Positions 44,776 through 53,124 of a stretch of 64,000 bases of DNA are shown here, piece by piece. This DNA is from Thalassotalea agarivorans (lineage in GTDB: Bacteria; Pseudomonadota; Gammaproteobacteria; Enterobacterales; Alteromonadaceae). The notes below the pieces were generated by a model. It did not search any database. It was given only the letters and a program-made list of their open reading frames with translations, and was not told where the DNA came from. Where the stretch lies: positions 2,480,001 to 2,544,000 of the forward strand of contig NZ_AP027363.1 in NCBI RefSeq assembly GCF_030295955.1, in the 5' to 3' direction. Positions within the stretch are counted from its first letter, which is position 1. Each line of letters begins with the position of its first letter. A program made the translations under genes and the position numbers.

Positions 44776-46575
44776 TTAATTCACTGCGTTTACGGCAACT
44801 GCTATTTGATAAAGTATTTGGGTAAAATCTTTTACAGATTGCATTGTTTTAGCCTCTACCCTTGGCAATACGATAATTTGGTCGCCTTTTTGAATGCGTT
44901 TGCCACTATCACCGGCATCAAAAAACTCTGACAAGCCATTGGCATGAACAACCACAATATCTTCGTAGTTAGCGCGCACCGAATAACCACCTGCCCATGC
45001 GATGTAATCTTCTATAGTAGCACCTTCGCTATAAACAACCGCTTGTGGCATCAATACTTCACCACCAACTTGAACCAAATCAGTTTTAGAAGGAATAACA
45101 ATTTTATCGCCTTGCTCTAGCACAATATTAGCGACTTTACCTTTATCAGCCACAATAACCTTTCCCTGTGGCATAGTATTGCGAGCGCGTTCGATATACT
45201 GAGATATTAATGTTGCTTCTTGTGTGCGTATAGAAGCTTCCCCTGTTGAAGAAGCGGGCGCGGCATAAACTGATTGTTCAAGTCTATCTAAAGACCTGTC
45301 TAGCATTTCCTTCTGCTTTAAAGCGACGCTTTGCCTTAATATGTAAATCGAAGAAACATCGGCCAATTCAGGCTCCACTTCGATATGATCAAGTAAGTCA
45401 TATAACTTTGTTTGTTTCTTAACCGCATAGTACGACGGACCAAGATATGCCCCAAGCACTTCAATGTCATATATTTGCGCGTGAAGGTCGTCATTAAAAT
45501 ACAGCTTGTCACCATTTTCTAGCGTATAATTTGCAAACTCATCAATCGGTAAGTAAACAGAGAAAGGGCCAGATTTTCTGCTACCAGCAACCGCGACGTG
45601 GCTAGTTTTTGATAAAGGTTTTACAATGCTGAGCAACTCCAAACCATTAACTTGCTCTTTTAAAAATTCAAATCGAAAGGGATTTTTAACACCTCCCGTG
45701 ACATTAACCACAGCGGATTGACTATTGACTAAAATCACATCTTTATCTTTAAAGCTAAACGGCTCTAAGTACCCGAATTGAATAAATTTGTACAAATCGA
45801 TAGCGTGTATCACTTCGCCATTTCGCAATACTTCTATATTCCTATAGCTGCCTCTTTCAGAATCGATACCACCAGCACGCTTTAGAAAATACAATAAACT
45901 GTCCGATGCCATGCCAGCATATTGCCCTGGACGAACCGCATAACCTGTCACATAAACAGATACGGGTGTCGCGGTTAATAAATTAACGTAAACTTCTACA
46001 TTATTGCGATATATAGCTTTAATCTTTTGTGACACTAAATTATTGATGTTGCTTGCAGGCACATCCGCGACTTTTATAGGTCCTATATTGGGAATAAAAA
46101 TATTACCTTGGTTATCCACTGTTGCTACATCTGAAAAGCTAACAGCACCCCACATCCAGATGGACAACTTGTCGCCGGCCGCAACCAGGTAATTGTCATT
46201 AAGCCCATCAATACGTTCTGTTTCATAACCACCAGCAAAAATATTGGCTCCAAATGGAGGTGCAAGACCATCTTCTGGCAAAGGCAATAAATCCCGAATG
46301 TTTGCTTCACCTGGTAAAAGCAAACCATTACGGTTTTCTAACTGTAATTGACCTTTGGTTTCCGGTCCCGAAGATAATTGTGACTGTAACTGCAGTAAAT
46401 CGTCAGTTGATTGCCCCTTAGAAGACGCCACTGACGGAATGCTGTTAACTAACCCGGAAGGCTGCAGCGACTGCTGATTTTGATATTGTCTAAGCAATTC
46501 TTCTTGGGACTGTATGGCAAAAGATGAACACGACAAAACCGCAGTGATAAAGAAAAGAAATAGTTGTTTAGTCAT
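44776..46575 (-). CDS. kpsD: Outer-membrane polysaccharide export protein, KpsD/Wza type
   Basis: Protein of 599 residues with a signal peptide (MTKQLFLFFITAVLSCSSFA). The polysaccharide-export domain begins near YLVAAGDKLSIWMWGAV (about 130-146), followed by SLBB-type repeats (VSVYVTGYAVRPGQYAG near 208, GGVKNPFRFEF near 295, VGGEVLMPQAVVYS near 500). No lipobox is evident, as in KpsD. It should form the outer-membrane channel of the capsule exporter. Its start overlaps the lipoprotein gene by eight bases. Confidence 0.92.
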   Translation of the reverse strand: MTKQLFLFFITAVLSCSSFAIQSQEELLRQYQNQQSLQPSGLVNSIPSVASSKGQSTDDLLQLQSQLSSGPETKGQLQLENRNGLLLPGEANIRDLLPLPEDGLAPPFGANIFAGGYETERIDGLNDNYLVAAGDKLSIWMWGAVSFSDVATVDNQGNIFIPNIGPIKVADVPASNINNLVSQKIKAIYRNNVEVYVNLLTATPVSVYVTGYAVRPGQYAGMASDSLLYFLKRAGGIDSERGSYRNIEVLRNGEVIHAIDLYKFIQFGYLEPFSFKDKDVILVNSQSAVVNVTGGVKNPFRFEFLKEQVNGLELLSIVKPLSKTSHVAVAGSRKSGPFSVYLPIDEFANYTLENGDKLYFNDDLHAQIYDIEVLGAYLGPSYYAVKKQTKLYDLLDHIEVEPELADVSSIYILRQSVALKQKEMLDRSLDRLEQSVYAAPASSTGEASIRTQEATLISQYIERARNTMPQGKVIVADKGKVANIVLEQGDKIVIPSKTDLVQVGGEVLMPQAVVYSEGATIEDYIAWAGGYSVRANYEDIVVVHANGLSEFFDAGDSGKRIQKGDQIIVLPRVEAKTMQSVKDFTQILYQIAVAVNAVN

Positions 46576-46984
46576 TGCTATCTCCGCTAGAAAATAAAGG
46601 CGCTTGCTTGCCGTGCTTTACAATATCTGGGCTTAAGACCCAAAAAGTACTTTGTTTTTCCTCGCCTTTACCATTGGATTCTTTCTTGCAAGCTATACGT
46701 TTTTTATTAGAGCTACCTTCTACTATGTAAAGCTCACGGCATAATTCTAGTCGAGCAGACGTATAAAGTCGTCCTAGGTATATCTTCTTTTTGTGTATTT
46801 CAACGAACGTTTCAGATGATTGCCCCAAAAGAAAGTCATTGAATTTAGATGGGATTGCACTTGCTTGCTGCGAAGGAGTATCCTTAACAAGTGGTTTAGA
46901 TGAAGTAAGCACAGGCGGGGTACCTGTGCAACCGGATATAACGACAAGAGCGCAAAGCGCTATTACTTTTTTTACGACACGCAT
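46568..46984 (-). CDS. Capsule-locus lipoprotein, function unknown
   Basis: Protein of 138 residues. Signal MRVVKKVIALCALVVISGCT with lipobox VISGC, lipidated cysteine near residue 19 followed by TGT, so outer membrane. Two cysteines later (ELCRELY and RIACKKE) may pair. No domain that I recognise. Its overlap with kpsD and its place directly after wecA argue for a part in capsule export or anchoring, as small lipoproteins are common in such operons. Confidence 0.72.
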   Translation of the reverse strand: MRVVKKVIALCALVVISGCTGTPPVLTSSKPLVKDTPSQQASAIPSKFNDFLLGQSSETFVEIHKKKIYLGRLYTSARLELCRELYIVEGSSNKKRIACKKESNGKGEEKQSTFWVLSPDIVKHGKQAPLFSSGDSND

Positions 46985-47010
46985 GATTACTATAAAGAAA
47001 ATTATTTTTA

Positions 47011-48060
47011 TTAATCTTTGTTTACACTAAAACTAACATATTTTAGCGCACGACTGTACAAAATAAAAATAAGGATGAACGAAGAAACCATCAAGCTATC
47101 GTGGATTTGATAGATATGACCAATAATTCCTATAGAAGACATCACGACCGCCACAACGGACAGAATAAATAACGTTTGTTTCGCAGTATAGCCAGACCTT
47201 AATAAAATGTGATGAATGTGGTCTCTGTCCGGTTTAAAAGGTGAATTACCCTTTTTAACTCGACGGATAACTATAGCCAACATATCCATTAAAGGAAGCG
47301 CGGTTATCCATAAAGCAGTAACTGGACTAAAGGACGCATTTTCACCTTGAGTGCCTTTAGCAAGCAACCAAATCACGCTCAGACCAATAAACATGCTTCC
47401 TGCGTCACCCATGTATATTTTATTTCTGTCTTTTCTGGAAACGCCCAGATTAAATGCAAGATAAGGGACAATTGCAAACGAGATAATCAGTGGAAAATTG
47501 ATATCTGATGTTTCACCCGACAGCAGCAGCAACAGCGTTATAGAAAGCAATGTATTTAGCGACAGCATCCCTAACAAACCATCAATACCATCAATCATGT
47601 TGAATGCATTGATTAGCACAAGAATAGCAAAATAAGTGAAGAATACGCCAAGTAGTCCAATATCTATTGAACCTAACCTGAACAAATCTCCTAAATTGGA
47701 AATATAGGTACCAACACCAAAAATTAAAATACTGGCAATCAAAATTTGACCAACAATACGAACTCGAACGCTGAGGTCATATTTATCATCTAAAATACCG
47801 ATAAAAACCATCATGCCAGAGGCAATCAAATACATACGCAGTTCTTGCGTATCTGGCAACCAAATTGAAGAAGAGACCAATACGCCAATGAATATAGAAA
47901 TACCGCCGATAAGCGGAATGTTACCAATGTGATTCTTACGGGATCCTGGGCGGTCAACTAACCCGACATCATAAGCAATAGGCTGTAGGGCTTTTAATGC
48001 TAAAAAAGCCAATAGTAGAGAAGTTAGTAATTGAGGCAAATAGTAAGTCGCTGCTAACAT
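47011..48060 (-). CDS. wecA: WecA-type undecaprenyl-phosphate sugar-1-phosphate transferase
   Basis: Polytopic protein of 349 residues with about eleven membrane helices. VDRPGSRKNHIGNIPLIGG (about residues 36-54), GILDDKYDLS (catalytic Asp pair, about 88-97), LINAFNMIDGIDGLLG (about 151-166), NKIYMGDAGSMFIG (about 217-230) and the final cytosolic DRDHIHHILL. These are the WecA/WbcO marks for transfer of GlcNAc-1-P or a related sugar phosphate to undecaprenyl phosphate. It would start chain assembly and is the first gene of the minus-strand export operon. AGAGG lies before the ATG. Confidence 0.92.
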   Translation of the reverse strand: MLAATYYLPQLLTSLLLAFLALKALQPIAYDVGLVDRPGSRKNHIGNIPLIGGISIFIGVLVSSSIWLPDTQELRMYLIASGMMVFIGILDDKYDLSVRVRIVGQILIASILIFGVGTYISNLGDLFRLGSIDIGLLGVFFTYFAILVLINAFNMIDGIDGLLGMLSLNTLLSITLLLLLSGETSDINFPLIISFAIVPYLAFNLGVSRKDRNKIYMGDAGSMFIGLSVIWLLAKGTQGENASFSPVTALWITALPLMDMLAIVIRRVKKGNSPFKPDRDHIHHILLRSGYTAKQTLFILSVVAVVMSSIGIIGHIYQIHDSLMVSSFILIFILYSRALKYVSFSVNKD

Positions 48061-48552
48061 TGCTAACCTCTATTAAACATGCTGAAAAAAACGTGCTTGC
48101 AACTTTGCAAATCTAACGCAGTAGTGGAAATCGAATTCATAAATCCCTTTAAAGTAACATTTTTTTTACAAGATACAGTGGTTACTTTTCAATCAAATAT
48201 TTTCCATGATTGTGTCGAATAATAGACGCTAGCCCCCTAAATTTCAAGTAAATTAATTTAATCTATGAGGAAATACGGAAATAGTCGTATTCCTGTAAAA
48301 ACTATTACACTTTAGTGTTATTTTAGAGTTACGGCACTATATATGCCGAAACAATATACAATTCTTTGGAATTAGTGCTTTACGAAAATTGTATACAAAA
48401 ATGGGCAAACACTTGCGTTTACTGCAACACAAAGGTATAACTCCCGCTAGCTAAATTTATCTAGCAATAATAAATAATCTTCTCTTAAAAGTTTTCGACA
48501 CAATAAAAAACAATACTAGAAAACATTAGGTAGTTAATTACAGGAATATTTT
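48061..48552. other. Divergent regulatory region between the capsule operon and the POT transporter gene
   Basis: 492 bases without a convincing gene. It should hold the leader of the minus-strand wecA operon (with an ops-like element at 48226-48236) and the plus-strand promoter of the POT gene. Near 48322-48342 is a 21-base element also found before serA, and TTGTATACAA, a perfect ten-base palindrome, lies at 48389-48398. ACACTTTAGTGT at 48307-48318 is another short inverted repeat. Confidence 0.6.
48226..48236 (-). promoter_or_regulatory. ops-like element in the capsule operon leader
   Basis: On the minus strand GGGGCTAGCGT, nine of eleven matches to the ops consensus GGCGGTAGCGT that recruits RfaH to paused RNA polymerase. 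It lies about 165 bases ahead of wecA, within the probable 5' leader of a ten-gene operon, where RfaH-type antitermination is usual. Confidence 0.45.
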
Positions 48553-50058
48553 ATGAGTACACCTCAAGCAGGATCTGATGGCTTTTTCGGTCACCCGTCT
48601 GGATTAAAAACATTATTCTTTACTGAAATGTGGGAAAGAATGAGTTACTACGGCATGCGTATGTTACTTGTTCTATTTATGACCGCCACATTGCAGGAAG
48701 GCGGATTAGGCCTAACAGTAGCATCTGCTGCTGCTATATACGGTTTATACACAGCGAGTGTATATTTCATGGGCTTGCCTGGAGGTTGGATTTCTGATCG
48801 TTTAATCGGCGGACAAAAAGCAGTTTGGTACGGTGGTATTATCATCATGATCGGCCATATAGTGCTTGCAATCCCAAGCGAATATAGCTTTTTCATCGGA
48901 TTGATATTAGTAATCTTAGGTACTGGTCTTTTGAAACCTAACATTGGTGCAATGGTAGGTATGATGTATTCCGACGAAGACAAGCGCCGTGATAGTGGAT
49001 ACGCAATTTACTACATGGGTATCAACATCGGTTCTATCATTGGTTACATTGTTTGTGGTTACTTAATGGAAAACCAAGGCTGGCATTACGCTTTCGGCGC
49101 TGCTGCAGTTGGTATGGCAATTGGTTTAATTGCTTATAAGAAAACACTACCAGACTTAAATGGTGTAGCGGAAAAACCAGCAAATCCAATGACGCCGAAA
49201 GGTCAGAAAATTAGTTGGTCAGTTATCGTCGCATTCCTTGTAGTGCTTACTATTACTGCTGGTTTAGTAATGACGGGAACAGTAGTAGTTGATCCTATTA
49301 CTATCGCTGAATATGTTGCAGTAGGCTTTACCCTAATTTTTGTGCTTTACTATGCCGCTATATTCTTTTTAGGTGAGCTTAATGGCAGCGAAAAGAAACG
49401 TTTATTAGCCCTACTTCTTGTTTGTATCGCCTCTGCATGTTTTTGGTCTGGCTTTGAACAAGCTGGTTCATCGCTAAATTTATTCGCAAGAGACTATACT
49501 GACCGCATGATTGGTAGCTTTGAAGTACCAACAGGTTGGTTCCAATCGCTAAACTCTTTCTTCATTATCTTACTATCACCATTTTTTGCTGCTTTATGGA
49601 TTAACATTGGTAAGCGCTTCGTTAGCCCTGGATATGGTATTAAGGCAGCCTTTGGTTTAATTATTATGGGTAGTGGCTTTATCGTAATGTTTTTTGCAGC
49701 TCAATACGCTGCAGCAGGCATGAAGGTTGCGCCATATTGGTTAGTCGCAGTTTACTTCTTACATACAGTAGGTGAGCTTTGCTTAAGCCCTGTTGCGTTG
49801 AGTGCGGTAAGTAAACTAGCGCCGCGTCGCTTCGCTGGTCAAATGATGGGTGTGTTTGTTTTAACCTACTCAATCGGCAATATTATCTCAGGGTTGCTAG
49901 CAGGTAACTTCGATCCAAATAATGTAGAACAAATTCCAAACCTATACGCACAAATTACTGTGTTTAGTATTGTTATATTATTGATAAGTTTAAAAAGTCG
50001 TTTCTGGGAAACCGTTACCGAAGAAGAAAATAAGGAAAAAGCTGCTGCAAATGCATAG
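48553..50058 (+). CDS. POT-family proton-dependent peptide transporter
   Basis: Membrane protein of 501 residues with about fourteen helices, related to DtpA/YdgR. The N-terminal FFTEMWERMSYYGMRMLLVL (about residues 24-43) contains the conserved ExxERxxYYG motif, then GGWISDRLIGG (about 76-86), GMNIGS-like YMGINIGSIIGY (about 154-165) and the FYTE-like GELCLSPVALSAVSK near 405. It takes up di- and tripeptides with protons. It ends with a strong terminator at 50081-50113. Confidence 0.94.
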   Translation: MSTPQAGSDGFFGHPSGLKTLFFTEMWERMSYYGMRMLLVLFMTATLQEGGLGLTVASAAAIYGLYTASVYFMGLPGGWISDRLIGGQKAVWYGGIIIMIGHIVLAIPSEYSFFIGLILVILGTGLLKPNIGAMVGMMYSDEDKRRDSGYAIYYMGINIGSIIGYIVCGYLMENQGWHYAFGAAAVGMAIGLIAYKKTLPDLNGVAEKPANPMTPKGQKISWSVIVAFLVVLTITAGLVMTGTVVVDPITIAEYVAVGFTLIFVLYYAAIFFLGELNGSEKKRLLALLLVCIASACFWSGFEQAGSSLNLFARDYTDRMIGSFEVPTGWFQSLNSFFIILLSPFFAALWINIGKRFVSPGYGIKAAFGLIIMGSGFIVMFFAAQYAAAGMKVAPYWLVAVYFLHTVGELCLSPVALSAVSKLAPRRFAGQMMGVFVLTYSIGNIISGLLAGNFDPNNVEQIPNLYAQITVFSIVILLISLKSRFWETVTEEENKEKAAANA

Positions 50059-50080
50059 CCTTTAACTTACAAACTTTCTT

Positions 50081-50113
50081 AAAAGGTAAAACAGCAATGT
50101 TTTACCTTTTTTT
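50081..50113 (+). terminator. Terminator of the POT transporter gene
   Basis: AAAAGGTAAAAC (50081-50092) and GTTTTACCTTTT (50099-50110), twelve pairs, six-base loop, T run to 50113. Confidence 0.9.
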
Positions 50114-50201
50114 ATGCGTTAAAAACAATTGCTATCTTTACTATTGTTTACCTATGTTAAATTCGCGACACTAAATTGACGCATTCAATGTAATCATAAC
50201 C

Positions 50202-50792
50202 ATGACAACTAGAACTGTAATACGCAAACAAGTGCGCACAAAGCGAAAAGCACTATCGAATACCGAGCAACATGATGCATCTTTAGCGGTGTGTAACATG
50301 TTAATTGAAAAGGACGTTATTCAGCGAGCCGATACGATAGCGCTATATCTTGCAAGCGATGGTGAACTAGATTTATCGCCATTCATTAACTGGTGTTGGC
50401 AACAAGGTAAAACATTGTACCTTCCTGTTATCCATCCCTTTAGTAAAGGCTACCTTTTGTTTTTAGCGTTTCGTAAAAATGAACAACTTGTCAACAACAA
50501 GTACGGCATCAAAGAGCCTAAATTGAGTGTGTGCAATGTATTACCGATGGAATCGCTCGATGTCATGCTTACGCCTTTGGTCGCATTTGACGATAAAGGC
50601 AATCGTTTAGGTATGGGCGGTGGCTATTACGACCGAACGCTACAGCAATGGCATTACGGCGGTTTACCTCAGTTGTCTGTCGTCGGAGTTGCTCATGATT
50701 GTCAGCTCGTTGAGCACGTGCCTATCGACAGTTGGGATATTCCAATTCCAACAATCATAACGCCTTCTAAGGTATTTCAATTTAACCAATAA
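50202..50792 (+). CDS. fau: 5-formyltetrahydrofolate cyclo-ligase
   Basis: Protein of 196 residues. N-terminal [12 protein letters not shown] lead-in, VALYLA-like [12 protein letters not shown] (about 44-55), [25 protein letters not shown] (about 125-149; key point MGGGYYDR) and the terminal [10 protein letters not shown]. It converts 5-formyl-THF to 5,10-methenyl-THF with ATP. In E. coli a 6S RNA gene precedes it; here only 143 bases lie between the POT stop and this start, with a terminator among them, so a full 6S RNA does not fit. Confidence 0.94.
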   Translation: MTTRTVIRKQVRTKRKALSNTEQHDASLAVCNMLIEKDVIQRADTIALYLASDGELDLSPFINWCWQQGKTLYLPVIHPFSKGYLLFLAFRKNEQLVNNKYGIKEPKLSVCNVLPMESLDVMLTPLVAFDDKGNRLGMGGGYYDRTLQQWHYGGLPQLSVVGVAHDCQLVEHVPIDSWDIPIPTIITPSKVFQFNQ

Positions 50793-50856
50793 TAAACGTT
50801 TATTAATCAATTTAAGGCTTGTTATAATCTGCTTTTTCTGCTGCGAGAACGCCAAT

Positions 50857-51516
50857 ATGAACCAAGATGAATTAAAGAAACAAGTAGCGCTTAAAGCCGT
50901 TGAGTATGTCGAAGATGACGCTATTTTAGGTGTAGGTACTGGCTCTACTGTTAATCACTTTATTGATGCGCTTGCACCAATAGCGCATAAGATTAAAGGC
51001 GCGGTTTCAAGCTCAGAAGAATCAACGAAACGACTAAAAGCCATAGGCATTGATATTTATGACTTAAATGAAGTCGATTTACTGGATGTGTATGTTGATG
51101 GTGCAGACGAAATTACTGAGCACATGGCTATGATTAAAGGCGGTGGTGCAGCTTTGACTCGCGAGAAAATTGTCGCAGCTGTGGCAAAACAATTTGTTTG
51201 TATAGCTGACCAAACAAAACGTGTAGATGTCTTGGGTAAGTTCCCTTTGCCTGTTGAAGTTATTCCTATGGCTAGAAGCTACGTTGCAAGAGAGCTAGTG
51301 AAACTCGGCGGAGATCCTGTCTATCGCGAAGGTGTAGTGACAGATAATGGCAATGTAATCCTAGATGTGCATAACCTTACAATCCTTGACCCAAAGCAAC
51401 TAGAATCACAAATTAATGCCATTGTCGGTGTCGTAACAAATGGTTTATTCGCGCACAGAGGCGCTGACACATTGCTACTTGCAAGCGAAAATGGCACGCA
51501 AAAATTCGGCGTCTAA
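50857..51516 (+). CDS. rpiA: Ribose-5-phosphate isomerase A
   Basis: Protein of 219 residues, exactly the family length. [13 protein letters not shown] (about residues 26-38), [20 protein letters not shown] (about 83-90), [16 protein letters not shown] (about 96-111) and [18 protein letters not shown]. It interconverts ribose 5-phosphate and ribulose 5-phosphate. Same strand as fau and serA, the classical rpiA-serA neighbourhood but with both genes pointing the same way. Confidence 0.97.
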   Translation: MNQDELKKQVALKAVEYVEDDAILGVGTGSTVNHFIDALAPIAHKIKGAVSSSEESTKRLKAIGIDIYDLNEVDLLDVYVDGADEITEHMAMIKGGGAALTREKIVAAVAKQFVCIADQTKRVDVLGKFPLPVEVIPMARSYVARELVKLGGDPVYREGVVTDNGNVILDVHNLTILDPKQLESQINAIVGVVTNGLFAHRGADTLLLASENGTQKFGV

Positions 51517-51517
51517 A

Positions 51518-51557
51518 TTGTATACAAAAATAACACTTTAGAGTTTTAGCACTATAT
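51518..51557 (+). promoter_or_regulatory. Palindrome and shared element upstream of serA
   Basis: TTGTATACAA, a perfect ten-base palindrome, at 51518-51527, two bases after the rpiA stop, then at 51537-51557 TTTAGAGTT, three bases, GCACTATAT. Both parts recur upstream of the POT transporter gene (48389-48398 and 48322-48342), in the opposite order. They look like an operator and a promoter element for co-regulated genes; the regulator is not identified. Confidence 0.55.
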
Positions 51558-51602
51558 GTTAGTTTAGATATCTAGCCATCTAAATAAATTTGAGACTTGG
51601 AC

Positions 51603-52832
51603 ATGACAACCCAATCTTTAGCAAAAGAAAAAATTAAAATCCTTCTGTTAGAAGGTGTACACCAAAGCGCGGTAGAAGAACTTAAAGCAAAGGGGTACAG
51701 CAATATTGAGTACCATAAATCTTCGTTAGCTGAAGAAGATTTAAAAGCGAAAATTAAAGATGTCCATTTTATTGGTATTCGCTCTCGCACAAACCTAACG
51801 GAAGACGTGTTGTCTCATGCTAAAAAATTAGTGGCAATCGGTTGTTTTTGTATTGGTACAAACCAAGTAGACTTAGCTGCAGCGAAGAAGCTAGGTGTAC
51901 CCGTATTCAATGCGCCATTTTCAAATACTCGCTCGGTAGCAGAGCTAGTGTTAGGTGAAGCGTTGTTGCTACTACGTGGCATCCCAGAGAAAAATGCACA
52001 GGCGCACAAAGGTATTTGGAACAAATCAGCTGCTGGTTCGGTAGAAGCAAGAGGTAAAACCCTTGGTATCGTCGGTTATGGCCATATCGGTACACAGCTA
52101 GGTATTCTGGCCGAAACCTTAGGCATGAAAGTTAAGTTTTACGACATTGAAACAAAACTACCACTTGGTAATGCACAGCCAGTTCAAACATTAAATGCCC
52201 TGCTTGCCGAATCAGATGTTGTTAGCTTGCACGTACCAGAAACACCGCAAACGCAAAACATGATGGCAGCTGAGCAGTTTGCTGCAATGAAAGACGGCGC
52301 AATTTTTATCAACGCGTCTCGTGGCACTGTTGTAGACATTGATGCGCTAGCAGCTGCCGTAGAATCGAAAAAACTAGGTGGCGCTGCCATCGACGTATTC
52401 CCTGTTGAACCAAAGAGCAATGACGAAGAGTTTGTTTCTCCATTACGCGAGTTCGACAATGTGATTTTAACGCCACACATTGGCGGTAGTACGAAAGAAG
52501 CCCAAGAAAACATTGGCCTAGAAGTGGCGAGTAAGCTAGCTAAATATTCAGATAATGGCTCTACTCTATCTGCAGTTAACTTCCCTGAAGTGTCATTGCC
52601 AGAGCATACGCAAGCAAGCCGACTATTGCATATACATAAAAACCAACCTGGTGTGTTAACGCAAATAAACCAAATTTTTGCCGAGCTTAACATCAACATC
52701 GCCGCGCAATATCTACAAACCGATGACGAAATTGGTTATGTAGTTATCGATATCGATGCTGACTCAAGCAAAGCAGCACTCGCTGAATTAAAACAAATTG
52801 ACGGTACAATTCGCGCTCGCGTTTTGCACTAA
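51603..52832 (+). CDS. serA: D-3-phosphoglycerate dehydrogenase
   Basis: Protein of 409 residues nearly collinear with E. coli SerA. Substrate domain start KIKILLLEGVHQSAVEEL, IGIRSRTNLTEDV, VAIGCFCIGTNQVDL, FSNTRSVAELVLGE; NAD site GIVGYGHIGTQLG (about residues 155-167); catalytic HIGG in ILTPHIGGSTKEAQENIG (about 291-308); ACT domain at the C-terminus (about 337-409: HKNQPGVLTQINQIF, NIAAQYLQT), which gives serine feedback. It starts the serine pathway. ATG 51603 follows GAGA with a seven-base spacer; an upstream in-frame TTG is less likely. Confidence 0.97.
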   Translation: MTTQSLAKEKIKILLLEGVHQSAVEELKAKGYSNIEYHKSSLAEEDLKAKIKDVHFIGIRSRTNLTEDVLSHAKKLVAIGCFCIGTNQVDLAAAKKLGVPVFNAPFSNTRSVAELVLGEALLLLRGIPEKNAQAHKGIWNKSAAGSVEARGKTLGIVGYGHIGTQLGILAETLGMKVKFYDIETKLPLGNAQPVQTLNALLAESDVVSLHVPETPQTQNMMAAEQFAAMKDGAIFINASRGTVVDIDALAAAVESKKLGGAAIDVFPVEPKSNDEEFVSPLREFDNVILTPHIGGSTKEAQENIGLEVASKLAKYSDNGSTLSAVNFPEVSLPEHTQASRLLHIHKNQPGVLTQINQIFAELNINIAAQYLQTDDEIGYVVIDIDADSSKAALAELKQIDGTIRARVLH

Positions 52833-52851
52833 ACAGCAGACCCCTTTACTC

Positions 52852-52879
52852 AAAAAAGGCGCATCTAGCGCCTTTTTTT
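52852..52879 (+). terminator. Terminator of serA
   Basis: AAAAAAGGCGC (52852-52862), loop ATCTA, GCGCCTTTTTT (52868-52878) and a further T. Confidence 0.92.
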
Positions 52880-52899
52880 ATGCCTACTACATGAACATA

Positions 52900-52925
52900 T
52901 GGGGTCAGAACATGTTCTGACCCCA
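52900..52925. repeat. REP-like palindrome, copy 1
   Basis: Perfect palindrome with arms TGGGGTCAGAACA and TGTTCTGACCCCA (26 bases). With copy 2 it forms a pair 108 bases apart in a gap that holds no gene. Palindromes of the GGGGTCAG...CTGACCCC type are widespread in gammaproteobacteria as REP-like elements. Confidence 0.8.
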
Positions 52926-53007
52926 GCCGATAAATACTTAGAATAAATTTCACGTTATTTAGTTAAGTTGCTGAATGAATTGAATAGTTGATAATTAAAT
53001 GGATAAA

Positions 53008-53037
53008 TTTGGGGTCAGAACATGATCTGACCCCAAA
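53008..53037. repeat. REP-like palindrome, copy 2
   Basis: Arms TTTGGGGTCAGA and TCTGACCCCAAA around ACATGA (30 bases), differing from copy 1 by one base in the shared core and extended by matching T/A ends. Confidence 0.8.
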
Positions 53038-53050
53038 TATTTTTAAAAAC

Positions 53051-53075
53051 AAAAAAAGGCGCTTTATGCGCCTTT
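53051..53075 (-). terminator. Terminator of the nusB-thiL-pgpA operon
   Basis: AAAGGCGC (53055-53062), loop TTTAT, GCGCCTTT (53068-53075); on the minus strand a run of seven T follows. Confidence 0.85.
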
Positions 53076-53124
53076 AACTACTTACTTTAGGCATATTGCC
53101 TATAGCTTTTAATGATGTAGTTCT

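Noticed and set aside
48361-48400. ArgR or PurR operator at TTGTATACAA
   Set aside because: The palindrome lacks the spacing and flanking bases of those boxes, so I leave the regulator unnamed.
50059-50201. 6S RNA (ssrS) ahead of fau
   Set aside because: The gap is 143 bases and much of it is the POT terminator; a 6S RNA of about 180 bases with its bulged rod does not fit.
52184-52699. 171-codon minus-strand frame inside serA
   Set aside because: SerA is conserved over its whole length; the antisense frame has low-complexity Ser/Ala runs and no start signals.
52900-53037. Insertion-sequence ends
   Set aside because: The palindromes are not terminal inverted repeats of a coding element; the 82 bases between them encode nothing.
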